Shown in pieces: positions 41,812 through 47,873 of a stretch of 47,873 nucleotides of DNA. The position numbers were made by a program, and so were the translations under genes. How positions within the stretch are numbered: position 1 is the stretch's first letter; each line of letters begins with the position of its first letter. This DNA comes from Verrucomicrobiota bacterium (lineage in GTDB: Bacteria; Verrucomicrobiota; Verrucomicrobiia; Chthoniobacterales; UBA10450). Under the pieces are notes generated by a model. That model made no database searches, had not been told where the DNA came from, and saw nothing but the letters and a program-made list of their open reading frames with translations. Location of the stretch: the NCBI GenBank assembly GCA_003219695.1, contig QHQA01000109.1:1-47873 (forward strand), written 5' to 3'.

Positions 41812-41859
41812 TTATCGATGTGTCGGGGCCCCGCCGGAATATGCGAGAACAATTTTCAT
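41812..41859 (-). pseudogene. argG: argG 5' end relic upstream of ctlX
   Basis: Minus strand from ATG 41859 reads MKIVLAYSGGAPTHR and stop. MKIVLAYSGG is the standard N-terminus of argininosuccinate synthase (ATP-binding SGG). The segment 41834-41862 is 27/29 identical to 43112-43140. It is directly preceded by a GTAGCGGCGGGC-type repeat. Confidence 0.5.
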
Positions 41860-41949
41860 TGGAGTCGGCGGTCACAGCCCGCCGCTACACAAGCTGCACG
41901 AATGATTTTCACAGATGTTTGATGGTCGATTGCAATCCCTCACGTCAAT

Positions 41950-42038
41950 CCTCTCCCTTGGCCAAGGGAGAGGCGGATGCGTAGTCTAATGCGCGCTGGT
42001 GCGCACGTTTCCTCTCCTTCTCGAACGAGGAGAGGACG
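41950..42038. repeat. Two hairpins downstream of the serine hydrolase
   Basis: A perfect 24-base palindrome (arms CCTCTCCCTTGG/CCAAGGGAGAGG, 41950-41973) is followed by a second stem (CCTCTCC near 42013 and GGAGAGG near 42031). They may terminate the minus-strand transcript of the serine hydrolase gene or be dispersed repeats. Confidence 0.5.
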
Positions 42039-42064
42039 AAGGTGAGGAGTCGATGGTGGACAAG

Positions 42065-42100
42065 TCAGTCGCCGAAAGAAACGTCCACGTCACGCGCGGT
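42065..42100 (-). pseudogene. pfkA: Second copy of the phosphofructokinase gene 3' end
   Basis: Minus strand reads TARDVDVSFGD and TGA. The complete phosphofructokinase at 43226 ends TARDVDISFGD and a stop. The two differ mostly at synonymous or conservative positions. The fragment sits five bases after the serine hydrolase stop codon. Confidence 0.6.
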
Positions 42101-42104
42101 AAAC

Positions 42105-43109
42105 TTACCAAAATAGTTCCATTAATTTTTCTATGATTGGAGAAATCTCAGCGTCGCGGCGATTGCTCAGCACGATCACGCTCAGTTTCTTTTGCGGAAA
42201 ACGTTCGACTCTTGTCGAAAATCCGCAGGTGCTGCCGTAATGCCAGATGCGTTCCGTATCGCGGAATTTTCCAACATACCAGCCATAACCATAACCGCTT
42301 CCTTCAAAGTCCGACTCGCGCGAATGCGCCGTAAACCCCTCGGCGAGCATCTTTGAGATGATCAGTTTTTCACTGTAAAGCGCCTCGTCCCATTTAAAAA
42401 GATCGGCAATCGAAGAATAAATACCGCCGTCGCCCAACACCGCGCTGGTGACACTTTGATCGCTCAATTCCCAGCCGCGTTTTCCATTAGTGTAACCATA
42501 GGCGCGATTCGGCACGAACGAGAGTCCTGCCACATACGCGACTGAGTTGGTCATGCCCAGCGGATCAAAAATCTTTTCCTTTACAAACGCTGGAAAAGTT
42601 TTCCCGGAAACATTCTCAATCACCAGCGCAAGCAAGGCATAGCCGGAATTGCTGTAATGAAATTGTGAGCCGGGCGGAAAATCAGCCTTGTTCTGCTGTC
42701 GCAAAATAAAAAGTACATCGCGATCGCTCAACGGAATCGTCGTCCCTTTGGGTATGTGATTTTCATAATCCGGGAGACCGGAAGTGTGGGTCAGCAAATG
42801 GCGGACGGTGATCGCCTTCCCGTACTTCGGAAACTCTGGAAAAAATTTCGGCAGATGATCTTCTAAAGAAAGCTTCCCCTGCTCCACCAGGATGACCACA
42901 GCCATGGCCGTGAATTGCTTCGTTAGCGAAGCGAGCCGGAAATTGGTGTTCGTCGTGCACGGGATTTTCTTTTCTAAATCGGCCATGCCATACCCTTTGG
43001 CGAAGACAGGTTTGCTCTCCTTGATCACGATGACAGCAGCACCGGGCGCATCCGCTTGGTCAAAGTCGTGAAACAATCCATCAATGATTTTTTCACTTGG
43101 CTGGATCAT
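42105..43109 (-). CDS. Serine hydrolase (beta-lactamase/DD-peptidase family, class C-like)
   Basis: 334 residues from ATG 43109. Catalytic motifs: Ser61-x-x-Lys64 (ASLTKQFTAMA), Tyr152-Ser-Asn (HYSNSGY) and WHYGSTCGF near 283 as the third motif. The class C/esterase-like fold cleaves peptides, beta-lactams or esters; the substrate is unknown. Relatives normally have a signal peptide, but here the protein starts MIQPSEKIIDGLFHDFDQAD, directly at the mature domain. The start codon is embedded in an argG-derived 14-codon frame (43093-43137), so the original N-terminus seems to have been replaced. A pfkA tail fragment follows it. Confidence 0.88.
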   Translation of the reverse strand: MIQPSEKIIDGLFHDFDQADAPGAAVIVIKESKPVFAKGYGMADLEKKIPCTTNTNFRLASLTKQFTAMAVVILVEQGKLSLEDHLPKFFPEFPKYGKAITVRHLLTHTSGLPDYENHIPKGTTIPLSDRDVLFILRQQNKADFPPGSQFHYSNSGYALLALVIENVSGKTFPAFVKEKIFDPLGMTNSVAYVAGLSFVPNRAYGYTNGKRGWELSDQSVTSAVLGDGGIYSSIADLFKWDEALYSEKLIISKMLAEGFTAHSRESDFEGSGYGYGWYVGKFRDTERIWHYGSTCGFSTRVERFPQKKLSVIVLSNRRDAEISPIIEKLMELFW

Positions 43110-43137
43110 CTCCGGAATACGCGAGAACGATTTTCAT
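43093..43137 (-). pseudogene. argG: argG 5' end relic overlapping the serine hydrolase start
   Basis: From ATG 43137 the minus strand reads MKIVLAYSGDDPAK and TGA. The first nine residues match the ArgG N-terminus. It is out of frame with the serine hydrolase and overlaps its first codons, so it could act as an upstream coupled mini-frame. A TGGTAGGG palindrome abuts the ATG. Confidence 0.5.
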
Positions 43138-43210
43138 TGGTAGGGATCCCGCAGTTGCGGGAGGCCGTCCGCTTCAAAACTTCGGCGCGCCCGGCGGTCG
43201 CGCCCTACCA
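43138..43210. repeat. TGGTAGGG...CCCTACCA palindromic repeat
   Basis: Left arm TGGTAGGG at 43138-43145, right arm CCCTACCA at 43203-43210, with GGCGCGCCCGGCGGTCGCG inside. It belongs to the same family as 1750-1812, 7346-7397 and 13976-14029. It fills the space between the phosphofructokinase stop and the argG start relic. Confidence 0.7.
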
Positions 43211-43225
43211 TCGCAAATTGCGCAA

Positions 43226-44302
43226 TCAATCGCCAAAGGAAATGTCCACGTCACGCGCAGTCTGCACCAGCTCGCCGTTGGGCGGGACCAGCTTCAGGCG
43301 ATTCACCGCTTCGGCGATCGGTACATGACGGACCTGGTAATTTTGATAACTCACCATTGATCCGAAGTGTCCTTCGTTAGCCAGCTGCACGGCTTTCACG
43401 CCGAAGCGCGTCGCCAGAATTCGATCCAGTGTGGTCGGTGCGCCGCCGCGCTGCAAATGGCCGAGTACGCAGCAACGCGTTTCTTTCCCGGTGCGTTGCC
43501 CGATCTCGCGCGCCATGATCTGGCCGATCCCACCCAAGCGAAATTCGCCGGCATCCACTTCACGTTTCACCTGTTCGCCGTGTTGTGGCCGCGCGCCTTC
43601 GGCAACCACCACCACAGTGCCGAGGTAGCCGGCTGCCTCGCGCGCTTTGATGACGCCCGCGATTTTGTCGTAATCGAACGGAATTTCTGGAATCAAAATA
43701 ATATCCGCGCCGCCAGCCAGTCCTCCGTGCAATGCAATCCACCCGGCATGCCGTCCCATGACTTCGACGACCATGACGCGCCGATGACTGGTCGCGGTTG
43801 TGTGCAACCGGTCGAGCGCATCGACCACTACGTCAACGGCGGAATCAAATCCGAAGGTCGTCGCTGTGGCTTCGAGGTCGTTGTCGATTGTTTTCGGAAC
43901 GCCGATGCAATTGATGCCAGCCTCCTGTAACTGCTGCGCCGTCACCATTGAGCCGTCGCCACCAACGATGATCAAGGTGTTTACCTGAAGCTCGCCCAGT
44001 ATTTTTTTTGCATCTGCAATTACCCGCGCGGGCACAACGGTGCGATCGCCCGCACCGACTTTGGCGACGAAATGGCCGCGATTGGTTGTGCCGATGATCG
44101 TGCCCCCGAGCGCCATGATTCCGCTAACGGTCGGCCGATCAAGAAGGACGTGATTGCCGGGCGGAAGAAGGCCTTCAAATCCGTCGCGAAAACCAATGAC
44201 TTCCCAGCCAAGTTTGTCGGCCGCCAGCACCACGCCGCGCAAGACCGCGTTGAGCCCTGGACAGTCGCCACCGCTGGTCAGCACACCAATGCGCGGCTTC
44301 AT
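43226..44302 (-). CDS. pfkA: 6-Phosphofructokinase
   Basis: 358 residues from ATG 44302 (MKPRIGVLTSGGDCPGLNAV); a longer frame to 44386 overlaps the dacA end and is rejected. Phosphoryl-donor loop GGDGSMVTA, then PKTIDNDLEAT, with the catalytic TIDND Asp, and VEVMGRHAGWIALHGGL. The Gly in GGDGS is typical of ATP users, whereas the Lys in PKTIDND is usual in PPi or mixed-donor enzymes, so ATP is likely but not certain. Reaction: fructose-6-phosphate to fructose-1,6-bisphosphate. It lies 16 bases after the D,D-carboxypeptidase gene in the same orientation. The last 11 codons are repeated at 42065-42100. Confidence 0.94.
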   Translation of the reverse strand: MKPRIGVLTSGGDCPGLNAVLRGVVLAADKLGWEVIGFRDGFEGLLPPGNHVLLDRPTVSGIMALGGTIIGTTNRGHFVAKVGAGDRTVVPARVIADAKKILGELQVNTLIIVGGDGSMVTAQQLQEAGINCIGVPKTIDNDLEATATTFGFDSAVDVVVDALDRLHTTATSHRRVMVVEVMGRHAGWIALHGGLAGGADIILIPEIPFDYDKIAGVIKAREAAGYLGTVVVVAEGARPQHGEQVKREVDAGEFRLGGIGQIMAREIGQRTGKETRCCVLGHLQRGGAPTTLDRILATRFGVKAVQLANEGHFGSMVSYQNYQVRHVPIAEAVNRLKLVPPNGELVQTARDVDISFGD

Positions 44303-44318
44303 TTTCGGAATCGAGGGA

Positions 44319-45272
44319 TCAGAGCATTTTCTTTGAATCGGCCACACGACCGCCGGCGGCCCATTGATCGTATAACTGCCAGCCACGTTGCAACAGGGCC
44401 AGACCTTCGTCGAATCGGTTCGTGCTGCCCAGGATCACCACCATTAAATGACGCGGATACACGGTTTCCATTTGACCCTGGCGAACAACTTCCGCTTCCC
44501 TGTTGGCATACAGGATCAAACAATCGCCAGCTCGCGCTGAGCGACCGGTCTTGACTCCGTCGATGCCCATTTTGCCCAGAAGTTCATTCGTATTGCGCAG
44601 CATGTAATTAAGTCGATGCCCGGCTCGGTCGAATGAAATCTGACGTTCCTTTTGTGATACATAGAAACGGAAGCTCGGTTTGTTCATGGCGTATCGAGTG
44701 AGACGCGCCATGTCTTCCGCTGTTGAGTACGGCACCGGCTTCACTTTCCAATCGATCCCGTGTGGATTAACAAAACGAGTGCGCTCCATTCTCAACTGCT
44801 TGGCCAGCGCATTCATCTGGGCGACAAACGCATCGACTGGCGTCAGCTTCGAATTCGTCTCAACGGGTAGCAGCGATTCCACTTGTGAGCCAACGTGGTG
44901 CGCCAGCGTGTAGGCCGCGATGTTGTCCGATTGCACAAGCGCGGCGTAAAGAAGATCGCGCAATGTGATGCTGTCGCCCGGTTGAAAACTGATTGGATTT
45001 TCGGTTATTCCCTGAAACGCCGATTGCGGAATAGTCACGACCTGATTCAGATCGCCGGACTTTCGCTCCGCCCAATCGAGCACAACGCTCGCCGTGGCGA
45101 TCTTGGTCAGGCTGCCGACTTGCAGTTTTTTCCTGGCGTCTTGTTCATCCAAAATGTAGCCGGTTTGGGCGTCGGCAATAAGATACGCCCGCGCCGCAAA
45201 CGCCGAGCGAACGACGGACGCGCTCGCAAGAAGCGTTAGAAAAACGATGAGAAATCGACATGACGAATGCAT
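44319..45272 (-). CDS. D-alanyl-D-alanine carboxypeptidase (peptidase S11)
   Basis: 317 residues with a signal peptide (MHSSCRFLIVFLTLLASASV, then AFAA). The active site has Ser54-x-x-Lys57 (GSLTKIATA), Ser115-x-Asn117 (QSDNIAA) and Lys241-Thr-Gly (VKTGRSARAG). These are the three motifs of penicillin-binding carboxypeptidases that trim the peptidoglycan stem peptide in the periplasm. The protein is shorter than E. coli DacA (about 400 residues), and lacks the C-terminal beta domain and amphipathic anchor. The phosphofructokinase gene follows at 16 bases, so co-transcription is likely. Confidence 0.93.
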   Translation of the reverse strand: MHSSCRFLIVFLTLLASASVVRSAFAARAYLIADAQTGYILDEQDARKKLQVGSLTKIATASVVLDWAERKSGDLNQVVTIPQSAFQGITENPISFQPGDSITLRDLLYAALVQSDNIAAYTLAHHVGSQVESLLPVETNSKLTPVDAFVAQMNALAKQLRMERTRFVNPHGIDWKVKPVPYSTAEDMARLTRYAMNKPSFRFYVSQKERQISFDRAGHRLNYMLRNTNELLGKMGIDGVKTGRSARAGDCLILYANREAEVVRQGQMETVYPRHLMVVILGSTNRFDEGLALLQRGWQLYDQWAAGGRVADSKKML

Positions 45273-45391
45273 AAAATACCCTGGAACGGCAGCACCTTAA
45301 TCGGCGCGACTTGATTCGCAAACGTTTCCCAACGCGTTGAGCCGCCTCCGCATCGCTACGGCGTGCCAGGGGGATAACGCGTTCCACCTCA

Positions 45392-45931
45392 TCAGCTTTG
45401 CCGCGAAGTGCGAGCGCGACTGATCAGCACTCGCATCAGAAAGTAAATGATTATCGCGGAAGGAATCGCTAGGAAGAGCGAGCCGACAAAGGCGGGCCAA
45501 AACGTGGGCCAAACGACCCGTGAAAATACGTGCCACTGCACATAATCGCGCAATCCAAATTGGCGAAAATGCACACGCTGGGCCGGCGGGCGATGCAGAG
45601 TCCAGCACCCCAGATGGTATTCAGCAAGATAGATCGCCGGCATCGCCCAGATCACCACGTCGTGCACCGTGACCGCGATCGCGGCCGCGATCTTATTACA
45701 GCGAGAAATCCACGCCACAGCAATTGAAAGCAATGTCTTCAGCGGATACAGCGGCGTGAACCCGAAAAAAATTCCAATGGCCGACCCGAGGGCGATCGAG
45801 TGCGGTGTGTCCGCGATCGCGATCAACGTCATGTGATGTGCGACCAGCCAGCGCTTCCACCGCGCCAATGGCCCCGGCAATCGTGATTCGTAAGCCGGCT
45901 CGGCTGTCACCTGTGGGTCCTCTGCTTTCAA
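45392..45931 (-). CDS. DUF2062 membrane protein
   Basis: 179 residues from a TTG at 45931; no ATG lies before residue 34. The DUF2062 core is HSIALGSAIGIFFGFTPLYP, LKTLLSIAVAWISRCNKIAA, then two further hydrophobic stretches (VHDVVIWAMPAIYLAEY, and WPTFWPAFVGSLFLAIPSAI with YFLMRVLIS). The function of the family is unknown; it is an inner-membrane protein. It stands alone, 119 bases upstream of the dacA-like gene on the same strand. Confidence 0.85.
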   Translation of the reverse strand: MKAEDPQVTAEPAYESRLPGPLARWKRWLVAHHMTLIAIADTPHSIALGSAIGIFFGFTPLYPLKTLLSIAVAWISRCNKIAAAIAVTVHDVVIWAMPAIYLAEYHLGCWTLHRPPAQRVHFRQFGLRDYVQWHVFSRVVWPTFWPAFVGSLFLAIPSAIIIYFLMRVLISRARTSRQS

Positions 45932-45951
45932 CGTTCACCAACTTGGCAGAA

Positions 45952-46071
45952 AAACGCCGAACGCCCAACGTCGAACGCCCAATATTCGAATTACGGAGCT
46001 GTCTCCGGTCTGGAGCAGCAAGAATGATCCTACTTCAGCATTGGACGTTGGACGTTGAGCGTTGGACGTTT
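45952..46071. repeat. GTTGGACGTT-type inverted repeat
   Basis: Left arm 45952-45990 with AACGCCGAACGCCCAACGTC units, right arm 46039-46071 with TTGGACGTTGGACGTTGAGC units, pairing as an inverted repeat. The same unit is at 13930-13968. Such tracts are common between genes of soil Verrucomicrobiota (from memory). Confidence 0.65.
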
Positions 46072-46114
46072 CTTTGCTGACCGCTCAGCACACGCAGTAA
46101 CGAGGTTGAGACAT

Positions 46115-47032
46115 CTAAAATAATTCCAGTGTCTCAGCCGGAGCCCTGACGATCTGGCCCAGCGCTTTGCGCAGACGAAGCGCAGCACGCGGCGCGTAAT
46201 CAAGATTGTTGTTGTTGAAAATCACATGAAGCTCGCGCGCTTTCTGCGCCAGTTTCTTGCTGCGCTCCGCCACCTCTGCGATTTCGTCGTCGCTGTAATC
46301 ATAATCGAAACGCGCGGCCACCGTTTTCCCGGTGATGTAAGCTTTCGCGTTGCGCCCATGCAGCCGAAGATACGCAGCCTTTGGGTTCGTCACTTCGTCT
46401 ATCTCCGACGGCATCATGGTGAAATGATCCGATGCCGGCGCGTCAACGTTCACAAAAATTGCGCGCTGCTCTCCCATGAAATCAAGCGTCGATTCCAATT
46501 GATCGCCGATTGCCCAATTGCGGTTTCGAAACTCAATCGCCAGATCGTAATCGCTCAGCATCCTGATGAGCGGCTCGAGCTCGCTAAGCTCATGTTTCCG
46601 CGGTGAAAATGCCGGGGAAAGTTGCAGAAGCAATACGCCTAGCTTTCCGACGTCGGCAAAAATCGACATCGAACGCAGAAAATTTTTCAGGAGCGCTTCC
46701 TGCACAACCGGCGTCGGTTTGACCCTCCCTTTCGCGTCCGTCTCTGCGCGCCTTTGCAAATCCGGTGGCAACAATTTTGCCGGCGTGGAGTGAAACGAAA
46801 ACAGTTGATGCATTTTCACATCAAACGTGAAAGCATCCGGCGTCGCTGCGCACCAGCGCTCGACCAATCGCGGTTCCGGCACGGAATAAAACGTCGAGTT
46901 TACCTCGACCAAATCGAAATGCTGCGCGTACCAACCGAGCCGCTCGCCCGCCAGCATCTTCTTCGGGTACCAACGCTCGACAAAACCAGGATCCGACCAG
47001 CTCGCCGTGCCGACAAGAATTTTTCCGCTCAC
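46115..47032 (-). CDS. DUF72 (YecE family) protein
   Basis: 305 residues. The TIM-barrel DUF72 signature is complete: ILVGTASWSDPGFVERWYPK at the start, YAQHFDLVEVNSTFYSVPEP, FTFDVKMHQLFSFHSTPAKL, LAIEFRNRNW, AAYLRLHGRN and LHVIFNNNNLDYAPRAALRL. It is a soluble protein of unknown function. It is a single gene, 285 bases from the initiator tRNA; that gap holds repeat-like sequence but no recognisable gene. Confidence 0.93.
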   Translation of the reverse strand: MSGKILVGTASWSDPGFVERWYPKKMLAGERLGWYAQHFDLVEVNSTFYSVPEPRLVERWCAATPDAFTFDVKMHQLFSFHSTPAKLLPPDLQRRAETDAKGRVKPTPVVQEALLKNFLRSMSIFADVGKLGVLLLQLSPAFSPRKHELSELEPLIRMLSDYDLAIEFRNRNWAIGDQLESTLDFMGEQRAIFVNVDAPASDHFTMMPSEIDEVTNPKAAYLRLHGRNAKAYITGKTVAARFDYDYSDDEIAEVAERSKKLAQKARELHVIFNNNNLDYAPRAALRLRKALGQIVRAPAETLELF

Positions 47033-47317
47033 ACCTCAACGAAGTCGTCGCGGCGGCGAAAAGCAAACGCAGCGCGAAATAAGAGAAAGCGACGCCGAGG
47101 ACGCCCGCACACGGGCGGGCAGGCTGTACGCCCTCGCAAAACTTCGCGAAACAGAAAAGCGATCTGGTGTGGATTTCGCGCGAAGTGCTTTGGAGTGCGA
47201 TGCGTCTTCGCATCGCTTTCAACCGTCCTACTTTGCCACGAGTATGCGCTCGTAGGCAGGTTGGTGTGCGACGGCAGAAAATTAAACAGCGATCAACCGT
47301 GCCAAGAAGCAGAAAAT

Positions 47318-47394
<77 letters not shown>

Positions 47395-47451
47395 TCTTGA
47401 GTATGTCAATAAAGATGGCGAAATCAAATCCAAAGTGCGAAGGTTGGCATT

Positions 47452-47873
47452 TCATTTGCCGAACATTCCCGCAAACCACCCTTTTCTCTGGGACTTCAAA
47501 GCTTTCTGGAACTCCTCCTTCACAAAATTGGGGTCCCTCGCGTGAGCCATAGCGTCCATTAGAGTGATGCGGTCAGCCAGAAGCAACTCGATAAGACTAT
47601 CGTCCACAGTATGCATGCCGTCCTTAGCGCCGATTTGGATCAGTCCCGGTATCTGCGAAAGCCGTCCGGCCCGGATACACGCCTCGATTCCCGAGTTCAC
47701 CGTCAATAATTCCGTGGCCAACACTAGGCCTGACTGGCCGCTCCGCGGCAGGAGATACTGACACACCACTCCTTTCAACGACCACGCAAGTTGCGCACTG
47801 ACGAACTGCTGACCCTCTTTTGGAACGGCATCAACAATTCGCCCAATGGCGGTTGGCGCGTCGTTGGTGTGCA
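47452..47873 (-). CDS. pilT: Type IV pilus twitching ATPase PilT (C-terminal part, runs off right edge)
   Basis: The frame is open to the window end; 140 C-terminal residues are visible. HTNDAPTAIGRIVDAVPKEG, QLAWSLKGVVCQYLLPR, IPGLIQIGAKDGMHTVDDSL and the final KGWFAGMFGK match the C-terminal half of PilT. PilT is the hexameric ATPase that retracts type IV pili, at the inner-membrane base. Some PilT relatives have PilU-like roles; without the Walker motifs, which lie outside the window, the two are hard to separate. Confidence 0.9.
   Translation of the reverse strand, partial: HTNDAPTAIGRIVDAVPKEGQQFVSAQLAWSLKGVVCQYLLPRSGQSGLVLATELLTVNSGIEACIRAGRLSQIPGLIQIGAKDGMHTVDDSLIELLLADRITLMDAMAHARDPNFVKEEFQKALKSQRKGWFAGMFGK

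Noticed and set aside
44302-44386. Longer phosphofructokinase start at 44386
   Set aside because: The added residues overlap the D,D-carboxypeptidase gene end and the family N-terminus MKPRIGVLTSGGD begins at 44302.
45952-46071. CRISPR-like repeat
   Set aside because: The units are short and imperfect, arranged as an inverted repeat, with no spacers of regular length and no cas genes.

Overview
The window is a GC-rich bacterial chromosome segment that most resembles Verrucomicrobiota (Chthoniobacterales/Udaeobacter-like soil lineages). The taxonomic call is inference from several traits: an ECF sigma factor paired with a Ser/Thr kinase, an ECF/zinc-finger anti-sigma pair carrying DUF4349, a REP-flanked IS200-like (RAYT) transposase, long class III cyclase-TolB-TPR proteins, and abundant short palindromic intergenic repeats (GGTAGGG...CCCTACC, GTCATTCTGAG...ATGAC, GTTGGACGTT types). 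No rRNA, prophage or CRISPR array was seen. One tRNA (initiator Met) lies near the right edge.

Left part (1-10 kb): regulation. A Ser/Thr kinase with a zinc ribbon and a TolB/TPR tail runs off the left edge and follows an ECF sigma gene. Upstream of the sigma gene is a copy of the promoter and first codons of a response regulator whose complete gene lies at 5373-6089. Then come a RAYT element, a GAF/LuxR regulator, a broken toxin-antitoxin pair, the response regulator (Glu at the phosphoacceptor position), an L,D-transpeptidase, and an ECF sigma/anti-sigma pair.

Aromatic/pterin region (10-18.5 kb): a long phenylalanine hydroxylase converges on a minus-strand run of 4-hydroxyphenylpyruvate dioxygenase, homogentisate dioxygenase, GTP cyclohydrolase I, a 403-residue protein made of three fused PTPS domains, and a short-chain dehydrogenase that could act as sepiapterin reductase. 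Together these supply a tetrahydrobiopterin-like cofactor and degrade Phe/Tyr through homogentisate. The transaminase, the pterin-recycling enzymes and the steps after maleylacetoacetate are not in the window.

Cyclase array (19.4-35.5 kb): after an intact VapBC pair lie six consecutive same-strand paralogues. Each has an N-terminal class III nucleotide cyclase domain, a TM helix, a TolB-like domain and a TPR tail. One has an extra MASE1 membrane sensor plus a dead histidine-kinase dimerisation helix (His to Asn). One has a different TolB/TPR half (a chimera), and one has a 12-residue deletion. Beyond the array's 5' end is an N-terminally truncated, frameshifted membrane-protein relic.

Right part (36-47.9 kb): a secreted protein with a Thr/Pro/Ala linker, a PLD-like protein, a CtlX-type amidinohydrolase, a serine hydrolase, phosphofructokinase, D,D-carboxypeptidase, DUF2062 and DUF72 proteins, initiator tRNA and the 3' end of pilT. 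Between these genes are small relics that look like beginnings and ends of argG and a second end of the phosphofructokinase gene. They suggest an ancestral pfk-argG segment that was duplicated and then overwritten.
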